DNA from: Sesamum alatum
Taxonomy: Eukaryota; Streptophyta; Magnoliopsida; Lamiales; Pedaliaceae
Assembly (NCBI GenBank): GCA_034509735.1
Contig: JACGWO010000001.1
Location: 33,855,966 to 33,919,965 of the forward strand
Direction of reading: 5' to 3'
DNA length: 64,000 nt
Shown: positions 23,165-35,173 of the stretch, one piece after another
How positions within the stretch are numbered: position 1 is the stretch's first letter
Layout: every line of letters starts with the position of its first letter
Notes under the pieces: generated by a model
The model's input: only the letters and a program-made list of their open reading frames with translations
The model's database searches: none
Told to the model about the DNA's origin: nothing
Position numbers and translations under genes: made by a program

Positions 23165-25410
23165 TGAAAGAACGTGTGGATCGGCCCGGGAGATGAGCGC
23201 GTATAGCGGAAGCGCGAAATAGTGCGTAATAAAATTACAAAGCATAATTAAATGGAATTTAAATCATGCATAATATACATAAACGAATCAAGGGGTGTGC
23301 CCTTGATTCTCCTTGGCATTCGGTGTATCTCATGTTTAATAAAAACACAACATGGAGGCCATAGAATTGAAACAAAAAAAAAACATAATTAAAGGACCTA
23401 CCCGGTTGTAGTTTTGTCTTCGTTTCGGCTACATGCATTGTTCCCCATTTTGCACCAAGATCTCAAAGAAGAGACCCTCTAAATCATCTCACTCGCTCCA
23501 CCGGAAAGCAAACAACCCTTGTGCTAGCAAGAAATTATTTTGGGGAGAAGAGACATCGATACACGCTATGAATTAACGCAATCAATGTCTCTTATGTTCT
23601 TAACTTGAATAAAAATTAAGAAGAACAAAGTAGAATTCTTGGAGAGAAGAAAGACGGGTGGACGAAAATCTTGAGAGAGATGAGAGATGGGAGTTGTAGA
23701 GAATACTAGGTGTCAGTGTGTGTTTTTAAGTATTTATAGAAGATGGAATTCCTATTCCTTCTCAAACTCTTCCAAAGAGACACACTTTGACTAGGATTTT
23801 GATCTAGTCAAATCCTAGTCAAATTAGGCTTTGATTAAGTCAAATTAATCATGGCCCTTCATCTCATCATTCTCTAGATCAAATCCTTGTCCATCCATTT
23901 TGATGGGCTTTATGGAATGGGCCTATTTAATTCTAAATTAATTATTCCCATGGACTTTATATTAAATCATATTTAATATACTAAGCCCATTAATTAATTA
24001 ATGGAAAGGACTTATTTAATTCTAAATTAAATAGTCTCATGGACTTTATATTAAATCCTATTTAATATACCAAGCCCATTAATTAATTCCATAGAATGAG
24101 ATCATTTAATTCTAAATTAAATAGTCCCATGGACTTTATATTAAATCCTATTTAATATACCAAGCCCACTAATTAATTAATTCACCCTTTTAATCTAATT
24201 TAAAAGGGAAACCCATGATTTATAAAATTCATAAATGTAATTTATGAACTCAAGCCCGATTATCCCAAATAATCCATCGAGGCTTGAATCTCCAAGAAGT
24301 ATAATTTAATTCCATTAAATTAAACCTTCTCCCGGAATTAATTCCAAATTAATTCCCTTTCATTTGGTGTAGCGGGTGTGACTCTTTAGGTTCACCTTGT
24401 CAGCTAGACTTGGACCTACTTCATGTTTTTCCATAACCAAAGTAGTCCGTTACCATGGGTGGCCATCTAGCAACGGTCCATGGCACTAGAGACTAGCTGA
24501 ATATGTGGTGTGAACATTTAGGCTCCGAGTTATACGCAGGTGCGGTCCTACCGACGCTCGATACGTATGGGTATGGTCCTACTGTCGCCTGTCTCCCGGC
24601 CTTTAGTCTAGGGGTCGGTTCCCATTCTTGACTATGCAACAATGCATAATGCTCGAGATAGGTTTAACTCGACGTAGGAAATCCTTTCCCACTACATCAA
24701 GTGCTATGGCCATAGACTTTGTGAGTCTAAACCATCTCCGAGCGCATAGGAGATCTTGCTGTCATATCCTTTGACAGGGGACAGATCCTATCTTGGAATT
24801 CACCATTCTTACATACTCCGACTGCACTGGACGAGGCTTATGATGACCATGTGATATAATCGGTCAAATTTCACCAGATCCAAGATACAACCTTAGTATG
24901 TAGGGGACTGCCGTGATCCTCAAGTCCGAGGACTAATCCCGTACTATCGGAATCGGGAATACGAGTCATACCGACCAAGCCCGAGTAGCTTCCATATGAC
25001 GATTCCCGCGAGTCACCTCAGTCGGCCGCTCCCCAGCAGGCCGACCCACTAACACTGCTCAGACGATCCTCGTCACCCGTCGATGAAACACGACAGCAGA
25101 TGCTTAGTGCAAGTCTCAAATGGATTATCGATGCCCTGTCTCGAGATTCCTTTGACTTGGAGTATTTCAGACTGATTCGGCGAAACTGATTTCATGAACC
25201 TACCTCCAAGCGTAGTTCCAATTTCCCGAAATGTTATTTCAGTCTGTGGGCGTTTGTTGTGACATCGTAACGATGCAAGCAGTAAGTACAACAAACTCAT
25301 GCCTACGAATCCTTACTACATTCATTAACATAATATTACTTGTTCACAGATTGACAAATGGTTCTCAAGAACAGCCAATACCATTGACTTTCTGGTCACC
25401 TATTCTAACA
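23165..25410 (-). mobile_element. LTR 6 (copia subfamily III), reverse, 3' LTR of a lost element F
   Basis: On the plus strand it runs from TGAAAG to TATTCTAACA, 2246 bp. By eye it is very close to the LTRs of G. It contains three copies of the 80-100 base AT-rich unit (23915-24190) where G has four. TATTTATAGAAG near 23733 is the promoter on the minus strand. Hairpin GAATCAAGGG-gtgtg-CCCTTGATTC lies at 23285-23309. On its right only nine bases separate it from the LTR of E. Confidence 0.88.
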
Positions 25411-25419
25411 ATCTTCCAC
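25411..25419 (-). other. Nine-base junction between LTR 6 and the LTR of E
   Basis: On the minus strand the nine bases read GTGGAAGAT. That equals the end of a copia polypurine tract (GTGGGAGAT in relatives) with one change. It directly follows the CTTTCA end of one LTR and precedes the TGTTAG start of another of a different subfamily. Confidence 0.8.
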
Positions 25420-27601
25420 TGAAAGAATCGGTACGGCCCGGGAACGCGGCGGAAGCGTAAAATAAAAGAAATTTAAAACGATTTCAAAGGGGTGTTCCCT
25501 TTGAATTCCCGGGCGTTCGGTGTATTCAAAAGCATAATAACATACATAAAAATATGCTTGAACATGTGGCTAGAGGAGGAAACAAAAAGGTACAATAATT
25601 TAAATAGAAACATACCTTTTTCGTTTCACATGTACAACGGCAACAAGCTTTGATTCTCTTTTTCGTTCCTTTTCCGTTCACCTTAGGATTCAAATTAGAA
25701 CCCCTCTAATTTGTCCACACCACAGCAATGGAGGTAAATCTAGATCTACTGCTAGGTAGAAGCTAGATCAAGGAAGAAACGAAAAACGTATTACACTATT
25801 GATTAGTGTATACGTATTTCTCATGTTCTCATTTTGAATCCAATTCAAAGAGAACTCAAAAGAAGGAGAAAAGGCTGGAAATTTTCGTGGTTTTTGTGCT
25901 AGGGAGTGCAAGTTAGGAAGATGAAAAGTGTATACATGTGTTGTGTAGTTGTAGGTAGTTTCCAAAACCACCTACACACTAATGCACAACTTATGCTCAA
26001 CCTCCAACCATGTTAGCACAATATGTGGACCACCTAGCCATCATGGCAAGCCACATCATTGCTTACATGGAGCCACATCATTGCTTACATGGAGGACTTT
26101 CAACTCCTCTTAAACTTGCATCAAACCTTTGAGCTTTGATTTCAAGTCATGGACCGGTTTTGACTGGTCTTGATTTAATCAAATTAAATCAAGTGATCCA
26201 TGGGTTTTAAATTAATCCAATTAATTTTAAACCTTATTGAAATCCAAAAGTTCATTTAATCCAATTAAATAAACATAAGCTCAAGCACTAATTAATTGAT
26301 CCAATCAATTAATTAAACGAAACCCAATAAATTAATCCAATTAATTTAAAGGTATTGAGCCCTAAATTAATTAATCCAATTAATTAATTCTTGGGTCATC
26401 CATCCAATGGATTTTTCCAATAAATGATCCCATCATTTATATTCTCCTTGAATTAATTTAATCCAATTAAATTAATTCACTTCTTCCAGAATTAATTCCA
26501 AATTAATTCCACTACTTCCATAGTGATTTGTGTGTGACTCTTTAGGTTCACCCTCATTTAGACTTGGGCTTGTGTCCAACACAATTGATTAATTAAATCT
26601 AATTTAATTAATTATTTCTGATTAACCATTAATCATAAATGCCCGTTACCATGGGTGGCCGTCTAGCAACGGTCCATGGTACTAGAGACTAGGTGAATCT
26701 TGGCGTGAACATTTAGGCTCTGAATTCCATACAGGTACAGTCCTTTGTCAACCATCTCCCAGCCTTAGTCTAGGGCATGGAATTGGGTGTCGGTTCCCAT
26801 CCTGGACTAGGCAACTATGCTACAAACTCGAGACGCGTTTACTCTATTGATCGACCTAGGGAACCATTCCCTACTCGACCAATCGCTACGGCCGTAGACG
26901 TAATGAGTCGAAACCATCTCAGAGCGCATAGAAGACATAGCTGTCAAATACTGACAGGGGACAGATTCTATCTTGGAATCCACCGTCCTCACTACATACT
27001 CCGACTGCCCTGGACAAGGGTTATAATGACCATATCAAAGACATGGTCACCTCTCGCCAAATCCAAGATACAACCTTCATATGCAAGCGACTGCCATGAT
27101 TCCTCAAGTCCAAGGACTAATCTCGTACTATCGGAACCGAGAATTCCAGTTATACCGACCAAGCCTCCAAGGCTTCCATATGACGATTATCGCGAGTCAG
27201 TTCAGTCAGTCGACTACTTTGCCAACTAACCCACTAAAATTGCATAGACGACCCACGTCTGGCACCGCTGAAACTCGGCACTCACCCAGTGAATGCAATA
27301 CTTAGTGCAAGTCTCTATAGGACACTCGAGGCCCAGTCTCGAGGTCCTCGACTTGGAACGTTTCAGACCAACCCTCAAGGAGTTGGTTTCATAGCCGCCA
27401 ACCTATGCGCAACTCAACTCAATGGGTTTTACCAATCAGTCTGTGGGCATTTGTTGTGACATTGAAACACCATTCAAATGTAAGTAGTAAGAACAACAAA
27501 CACATTTTGCCAATGATGAATACTTACTTTATCCATCAGTATAATATTACTTTGATAAAGATCGGCGAATAGTATTGACTTTCTGGTCACTTATTCTAAC
27601 A
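25420..27601 (-). mobile_element. E 3' LTR
   Basis: On the plus strand it runs from TGAAAGAATCGG to TTATTCTAACA, 2182 bp. Hairpin TTCAAAGGG-gtgtt-CCCTTTGAA lies at 25483-25505. The conserved module around CCATGGTAACGG/GACGGCC is at about 26640-26690 in reverse. Plus-strand open frames here, such as 26777-27229, are chance. Confidence 0.92.
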
Positions 27602-27612
27602 ATCTCCCACTT
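27602..27612 (-). other. E polypurine tract
   Basis: AAGTGGGAGAT on the minus strand, directly before the 3' LTR. It primes plus-strand cDNA synthesis. Confidence 0.9.
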
Positions 27613-29924
27613 GACCACAAAGCCAATTACCCATGTTGCTCAGAGCCTTCTGAGCATGAGCAATCTACGATACCGGCTCGGTCTCGTGGGTCTACTATAT
27701 TTCTCTGCCGAAGTGACAGGGTCCAACCGTGTCAACGCTTCCTACCATTGCTGCCTGCAAATGGTGATTGTGTAAGAATTTTCCGTGGATCTGTGATGAG
27801 ATCTCGATCCCAAAAGCTTTTTTTAAAGCCTAGTTGTTGGCCTCCAAGGCAACTACTGGCTCGGCTGTGCTAGGCACCACATCCATCCTATGGATGCGGT
27901 TTTCAATCCAAACCACTTTCCAGAAACGACTTCCAAAGTCGCCATACATTCGACTTTCATAATGACATGTAATGGTATCCTGCTTGAAACCTTTCCAAGC
28001 TACCACACTCACCATTAAGTCCAAATGTATATACATATTGAGACTAAATATTATTCACATGATTCTGGAAGCTAGTATCGCTATAGCCTTCTAGAATCAA
28101 CCCTCTACAAAATGTGCATCAAGAACACTTCTTTAATCCTTATTCAGGTATTAAAGATATTCTCAACAGTTGTCTACTGCCTTCTCGGCACAAGCCCAAT
28201 AACCATTGTTATGCACAAAGCATACACAACATCAGGCCCAATGCACGAACAACATTCATGCTGCCTAAAGCAAAGACGTAGGGGATGTCAAACATCTAAG
28301 CTTTCTCATCAGTCTAGCGTGACTGATTCTTGAACAGCTTAACCCTGTATAAAGGAATCCAATTCCTATCATGGAGAATTGCGTGAACAACGCTCGTGTT
28401 TTAGTATTTTCTAACATCTTAAATTCATTCCAAATGAATAAGACGTTACACACTAAACACTTGGAATAAAACTATCCTCCCACTGACCCTAAAGCCTGTT
28501 ACTGATCGATTCATACTCCGTATGAACTCGTCAAAACGAATATTCCAGTTATACAAAATTTCAAACCCAGTTTGAATTTTCATGATGGATCCAATAGCTC
28601 TAAGCCATTGATCCAAACCCGATGTCCAACATCGCTTCTCCTTGTATCTTTTCGATGATAATCCAATTGACCGAACAGGCCCAGAAACCTTTACCTCTCA
28701 AGTAACTAAGGTATTCTGGTTCTCCCTAGGAGGACTGGAATATAGTCAGTGGAATAATATAATTACAAATGATGTTTGCATTATTCTGCATTAAACCTGC
28801 ACAAATCAAACACCTAGTCTAATTTGTCTCCCACTAGTCCCTTGACGTATGTGGGACCATCCCATGTACTCAAGAACTTTGTAGGATGCAGGCTTTTGCC
28901 AAACCATAACCTATATGGCAACTAGATCATGACTATTAGAAAATGCCATGTTTCTCAACCTGGCAACTTTCAAGCCCATGTCTAGAAGGTTTAAGGTAAT
29001 CCAGTGAAACCCCGATCGAACCAAGTCTAACAAGGTTCGATTTCTCCCTTATCAGAGACCGTTCAACCATGGTCCTTACAGGAAGAATTCCACTGAGTGA
29101 GAATTCCATTCTCATCTGGATATTCAAGAACTCGTACTAAATACACGCCCCTTCGATCTAATCGAGAGGTTTAATTTTGCAATCAACTTGGTTCACCACT
29201 CCAAGTCTAATTCTCCGAACCTATCCAAGGTCCTTAGACTTGTGAACCCTCTTCTGGTGCTGTGTACTCAGTAACCTACGAATGTCTAAATGGATCCAAT
29301 CCGATAGACTTTTGGCAAGTCCACTTTGTCCAACAAAGAAGCCTTACAGTCTTTCCATCTCAGAGAGGACTTGTAAGCTAGTCGACTCAAATTGTCTATC
29401 GCTAGACTCTTTGAATCTTCCAACTTCCTCGTCCTTAACTAAAGGAAAAACCATCCTAGCTTATGGATGCCAAATTCGTAAGTTTATCTTGATTATCCAT
29501 TTTAATCATTTGATTTGAGTACTCATAATCCAATTATGGGATAATGTTTAAGGATAATTATGTATCCCACCTAGCAGACAAGAATAGTCATTCTTTGTCA
29601 AATAAAGTAATTTTATTGATCAAACGTATGTAATTAAAATCTGTCCAACAGTATATAAAAACATACTTCGATCATGCTAGGTTACATATTTCCTTTCAAA
29701 CTCTATCCTAACATGATCACTGCTATGCTATGCTTAACTAGTCCCTAGTCTTTGCAGCAATGGCCCTGCCATCCCTAAGCCTTAGGACCTGTCTAGGCTT
29801 TCTACTCATAACCATCTGTAAACCATTCGCAGATTATGATTAACTGGTATCCTATACCAAAGAGTAGAACAATAATCATGTTGGTACTCAATTCAAATGT
29901 ACCTTCATTGGAGAGGAGCTTGGG
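27613..29924 (-). pseudogene. E: heavily decayed copia pol
   Basis: Only scattered matches to pol survive, in order. RNase H/linker text covers 27613-28330 (a single copy of the segment that is triplicated in G, at 28300-28343). Reverse transcriptase scraps with FDELIRSM lie near 28520. Integrase C-terminal scraps lie near 28840-28900 and pre-integrase text near 29330-29480. Stops and indels are everywhere and much is missing. The same decayed sequence is recognisable in G, so E and G share a degenerate pol lineage. Confidence 0.7.
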
Positions 29925-30726
29925 ACACTCCCTCTTTCAATGTCCCTTTTTGCGGCAGTTAATGCACACATCATTTGGAATCTATGACTTTGACTGCCGA
30001 ACCCTCTTCCTCTTTCCTTTACCTTCGCCAAGCGGTGTAACAGGATCACTCGAAGTGCTAGCAGCGGCTGATGTTGTCTTAGCTTTCTTCCTCATCCAGC
30101 GTCCAACACCCTTGCCTTTCGCTTCTGAGGTCAAAGACTCTCCTACTAGTACCGCCGGCGCAGATTTTTCAATCATTGCCTCGTACCGGACCAACATATT
30201 TATCAAGTCGACAATAAATTGGTCGAAGGAGGTCGAAAGAGACTGAAGGATCACATCAATGTACGTCTCTTTTTCAAGATTATCTTGGAGGTCTTTGAGC
30301 ATTTCCACAAGGGATAGCATCATCACTCCATGCTCTCGTACAGACGACCCTTTTGTCATCTTAGCTCCGAAGAATGCCTTCGTTGCAGCGTATCTAACTT
30401 GCTGGTCCGAGACCGCATAGATATCTTGCAAATGAAGCATAATCGAGCCAATATCATCTACCCTATCGTACTGCTACTGGATCTCGTTAGTCGTCAAGGC
30501 CAGTACGATGCTGCGGACCTACCGATGGTCAACATGCATATTCTTGAACGCCAAGCGTTCTTGAGACATTAACCCATCCGGCAAGGCCTGAGGAAGATCC
30601 TTATTCAGAATGTAAGTCTGGTTCTCGAAATCTAAGACTATCTTAAGATTTCACAGTCAGTCGTTGTAGTTTTGTTCCATTAAAAATATTAGCCTCTAGT
30701 ATTGGCGTTAGTGGATTCTTAGACAT
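29925..30726 (-). pseudogene. E: copia gag with zinc knuckle
   Basis: The start ATG (30724-30726) opens MSKNPLTPILEANIFNGT, then a one-base insertion shifts the frame. From 30440 an open frame reads MLHLQDIYAVSDQQVRYAATKAFFGAKMTKGSS, LVEMLKDLQDNLEKETYIDVILQSL and a basic tail. The zinc knuckle CINCRKKGH-stop-KREC has all three Cys and the His, but its Trp codon TGG is TGA. Compared with D and A, this capsid is a different branch of the family. Confidence 0.83.
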
Positions 30727-32609
30727 ATACATTCAAAATGTAAACAGAAAAAAACATTAAGTAGATTATAGTAATATTATGTTCAAGTTAAGACTTGGTC
30801 TTTAGTCATTAACCCCTTTCACTATTTTTTGCGAAAGCCCATCACTCTCAAATGAGGTTTCCGGGAAACCATTTCCTAGTGGGCTTGAGGTCCACAAACG
30901 CAATTCTCCATGCCCCGCTTTTACGATTCACACGGAAAAAAAGCTTTGTGGGAGGTAACCTATACCATTCTCATCCAATGAGATCCCCAAGTTATTTTTT
31001 GCCTCGCCTCTTCACATGATCCCGAGGACTCCAAGCGAATCATATTACTCAGCGTTAGGCCCGACCCATCAACCAAATGAATATCTCAACTATCGCCCCC
31101 CACGACTCGTGAGACAGGAAAATAGGAGCATATTCCTTTGTTCATAACAATAGCGCAACTTTCTTCCATTCCAAACGTGCCACGACTCGTGAGACCACGA
31201 ATGGGTGAAAGTAGCTTCCTCACTACATTGCTATGGACGGAAGGCTTGGATTTAAATCAAACCATTTGACTTTTTAATCCATTAATGGGCCTAATATTTA
31301 CTTGGACCATCCAAGTGAGAGTTAAGTTTATTAGTGACCGAGACCTCATCATTAAGAAAGTTTTGCATGCTCCAGTTTTAACATTGAATATAAAGGATGC
31401 ATTCAAAACACATCATACATCAAATATTAAAACATACACCACATGCAAAATAAGCCTAGCACGCCCCTGTTGGATGATCACAAGCCCACTCCTATGTGAT
31501 CCACTGAGCCCGCAGTGGATCTTGTGGTCAATCTAGGGTGGCCTACACTAATTACAAAATTATAACCCATTATCATTCTAATGGGCCTTGTAACGCCTCT
31601 TCATTCTTTGGACTCTCCATCGTGGGCTCCGTCCAACGGGCCTCTTCTTGGGCCTCCATCACCATGGAAATGCTTCCTTACAATTTATTACAAAAAATAA
31701 ATCCTTCACCAACCTAACTACTCATTACAACTTAAATAAGAAACCCCAATCAGAAGTTGGGGGGAGTACAAAAGGAGGAAGAAAGCAAGCTTTTATTTCA
31801 AGGCTAAAAACGAGAGAGAGAAAGAGAATAATAAAACAAAGAGGCACGCAGGCCTCACCCAACAAAATTTAAACCATACATAAGGGCCATGGGCTTTGTG
31901 ATCATCCCCATTGTTTATCCAATAAACATTTAATACACATTTATATCAAATATAAATATGCCCATTAAATAAATACATCCAATGCATTTATAAAAATGAT
32001 ATCCAATATCATAAACAACAACATAATTATATGCAGAAATATATATATATATATTAATAATGCAATTAAAAATGGATATCAAGTATCATACATCCAATGT
32101 ACCAAAAAATATTTTTTTTGTTTGGAAACCATTTCCAAATTAATCTAAGGCACAATTTAAATTTTAGGAAAAATCCAATTTAACTAAAATTCAAATTAGC
32201 CAAAATTAATCATTTCAGAAAAATATGCAGAAATGTGGAAAATCCAATTTTCCGGGTAAAAATAGCAAAAACGGCCCAGCCGTTCGAAACCGGCCGGCAG
32301 CACTGCCGGCCGCACGCGCGCGCTGGCACTGTGCGGCCGGCAGCTGCTGCCGGCTGCACTGTTTTGAACCCATTTTTTTTTTTTTTTAAATATCTGCATT
32401 AAAACTGAAGCTAAAACATGCATTTACAGAAAATCCAATTTTCAAAAAATGCATGGATATCCATAATTAAAAGCAAAATTAACAATATTCTTTTAAACAC
32501 ATAATCATGCTTAAAACCGTAAAACATGCTTTCCAAAAGCAAATTAAACATGTTGAACATGCTCATCACATAAAAACATGTCATTCCTAAAGCCACAACA
32601 CCGAACCGG
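30727..32609 (-). other. E: long untranslated leader
   Basis: About 1.9 kb without coding capacity between primer site and gag. It contains the twin motif CCACGACTCGTGAGA on the plus strand at 31100-31114 and 31180-31194. A hairpin GATCCACTG ... CAGTGGATC lies near 31500. The covarying hairpin ATGATAT-tgg-ATATCAT (minus strand) is at 31996-32012, and a GC-rich island with inverted repeats at 32270-32365. Two open frames at 32196-32596 are not supported by relatives. Confidence 0.75.
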
Positions 32610-32621
32610 GCTCTGATACCA
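32610..32621 (-). other. E primer-binding site
   Basis: TGGTATCAGAGC on the minus strand, complementary to the 3' end of plant initiator tRNA-Met, one base from the 5' LTR end. Confidence 0.93.
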
Positions 32622-32622
32622 C

Positions 32623-34821
32623 TGAAAGAATTGGTACGGCCCGGGAACGCGGCAGAAGCGTAAAATAAAAGAAATTTAAAACGATTTCAAAGGGGTGTTC
32701 CCTTTGAATTCCTGGGCATTCGGTGTATTCAAAAGCATAATAACATACATAAAAATATGCTTGAACATGTGGCTAGAGGAGGAAACAAAAAATGTATAAT
32801 AATTTAAATAGAAACATACCTTTTTCGTTTCACATGTTCAACGGCAACAAGCTTTGATTCTCTTTTCATTTCTTTTTCCGTTCACCTAAGGATTCAAATT
32901 AGAACCCCTCTAATTTGTCCACACCACAGCAATGGAAGAAAATCTACATCTACTGCTAGGTAGAAACTAGATCAAGGAAGAAACAAAAAAACGTATTACA
33001 CTATTGATTAGTGTATACGTCTTTCTCATGTTCTCATCTTTGAATCCAATTCAAAGAGAACTCAAAAGAAGGAGAAAAAGGCTGGAAATTTTCGTGGTTT
33101 TTGTGCTAGGGAGTGCAAGTTAGGAAGAGTGAAAAGTGTATACATGTGTTGTATAGTTGTAGGTAGTTTCCAAAACCACCTACACACTAATGCACAACTT
33201 GTGCTCAACCTCCAACCATGTTAGCACAATATGTGGACCACCTAGCCATCATGGCAAGCCACATCATTGCTTACATCCACAGCTTACATGGAGGACTTTC
33301 AACTCCTCTTAAACTTGCATCAAACCTTTGAGCTTTAATTTCTAAGTCATGGACCGGTTTTTGACCGGTCTTTGATTTAATCAAATTAAATCAAGTGATC
33401 CATTGGTTTTAAATTAATCCAATTAATTTTAAACCTTATTGAAATTCAAAAAGTTCATTTAATCCAATTAAATAAACATAAGCTCAAACACTAATTAATT
33501 GATCCAATCAATTAATTAAACGAAATCTAATAAATTAATCCAATTAATTTAAAGGTATTAAGCCCAAAATTAATTAATCCAATTAATTAATTCTTGGGCC
33601 ATCCATCCAATGGATTTTCCCAATAAATGATCCAATCATTTATATTGTCCTTGAATTAATTTAATCCAATTTAAATTAATTCACTTCTTCCAGAATTAAA
33701 TTCCAAATTAATTCCACTACTTCCATAGTGATTTGTGTGTGACTCTTTAGGTTCACCCAGCTAGACTTGGGTTTGTGTCCAACACAATTGATTAATTAAA
33801 TCCAATTTAATTAATTATTTTTGATTAACCATTAATTAGAAATGCCCGTTACCATGGGTGGCCGTCTAGCAACGGTCCATGGCACTAGAGACTAGGTGAA
33901 TGTTGCGTGAACATTTAGGCTCCGAATTCCATACAGGTACAGTCCTTCTGTCGACCATCTACCCGGCTTTAGTCTAGGGCATGGAATTGGGCGTCGGTTC
34001 CCATCCTGGACTAGGCAACTATGCTACAAACTCGAGACGCGTTTACTCTATTGATCGACCTAGGGAACCATTCCCTACTCGACCAATCGCGACGGCCGTA
34101 GACTTAATGAGTCAAAACCATCTCCGAGCGCATAGGAGACATAGCTGTCAAATACTGACAGGGGACAGATTCTATCTTGGAATCCACCGTCCTCATTACA
34201 TACTCCGATGCACTGGACAAGGCTTATAATGACCATATCAAAGACATGGTCACTCTCGCCAAATTCCAAGATACAACCTTCATATGCATGCGACTGCCAT
34301 GATTCCTCAAGTTCGAGGACTAATCCCGTACTATCGGAACCGAGAATTCCAGTCATACCGACCAAGCCTCCAAGGCTTCCATATGACGATTCCGCAAGTC
34401 AGTTCAGGCAGTCGACTATCTTGCCAACTAACCAACTAAAATTGCATAGACGACCTATGTCTGACACCGATGAAACTCGGCACTCACCCAGTGAATGCAA
34501 TACTTAGTCCAAGTCTCTATAGGACACTCGAGGCCCAGACTCGAGGTCCTCGACTTGGAACGTTTCAGACCGACCCTTTAAGGAGTTGGTTTCATAGCCG
34601 CCAACCTATGCGCAGCTCAACTGAATGGGTTTAACCAATCGTCTGTGGGCATTTGTTGTGACATTGAAACACCATTCAATGTAAGCAGTAAGCACAACAA
34701 ACACATTTTGCCAATGATGAATACTTACTTTATCCATCAGTATAATATTACTTTGATAAAGATCGATGAATAGTTCCCAGAACAGCCAATGTAATTGACT
34801 CTTCTGGCACCTATTCTAACA
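32623..34821 (-). mobile_element. E 5' LTR
   Basis: On the plus strand it runs from TGAAAGAATTGG to CTATTCTAACA, 2199 bp. Hairpin TTCAAAGGG-gtgtt-CCCTTTGAA lies at 32686-32708 and the conserved LTR module at about 33844-33895. It is inserted in the 3' LTR of B, of which 34822-35157 remains on the right. Confidence 0.92.
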
Positions 34822-35157
34822 GATGAACACGACAGCAGATGCTTAGTGCAAGTCTCGAGGGGAATTTTGGTACCCATTTTCGAGATTCCTTGACTTGGAG
34901 ATTTTCAGACTGATTCGGCGGAACTGATTTCATGGACCTACCTCCAAGCGTAGTCCCAGTCCTCGAAATGTGATTTCAGTTTGTGGGCTTTGTTTGTGTG
35001 CGAACAGTTATAAAGTAGATAAAGTGAACATAGAAATTATGCGCCAAATGAATGTCACTTTCTTATTCATCAAGGTTTTATCAAAATATTTGAAATTGTT
35101 CAGACATAGGTTACAATTCGCCTACCAAGATTGGATACATGGTCACCTATTCTAACA
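34822..35157 (-). mobile_element. B 3' LTR fragment
   Basis: The first 336 bases of a subfamily IV LTR in reverse, ending CACCTATTCTAACA, closely matching the starts of solo LTR 4 and S1. The rest was removed at the junction with E (gatgaacacgacagcag follows directly). Confidence 0.88.
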
Positions 35158-35168
35158 ATCTCCCACTT
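35158..35168 (-). other. B polypurine tract
   Basis: AAGTGGGAGAT on the minus strand, between the pol stop codon and the 3' LTR. Confidence 0.9.
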
Positions 35169-35173
35169 GACCT

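Larger units (their letters stand above)
25420..34821 (-). mobile_element. Ty1/copia retrotransposon E (subfamily II), reverse
   Basis: Two LTRs of the same subfamily, 32623-34821 (5') and 25420-27601 (3'), flank an internal region with primer site, long leader, decayed gag-pol and polypurine tract. The LTRs differ by many small changes and indels, so it is clearly older than G. The outer flanks do not match: gatga on the right, the polypurine-like nine bases on the left. E therefore appears to be a recombinant of two insertions. Confidence 0.88.

Noticed and set aside
26777..27229. 150-codon plus-strand frame, similar to one at 33981
   Set aside because: It lies antisense in the LTRs of E and is broken differently in the two copies.
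32196..32596. Small minus-strand frames in the leader of E
   Set aside because: Not preserved in the leaders of A, C or G; partly in the GC-rich island and AT-rich DNA.
22499..35157. Regularly repeated blocks that might suggest a CRISPR-like array
   Set aside because: The repeats are kilobase-scale LTRs with target duplications, in a plant-type sequence; no short regularly spaced repeats with unique spacers were seen.
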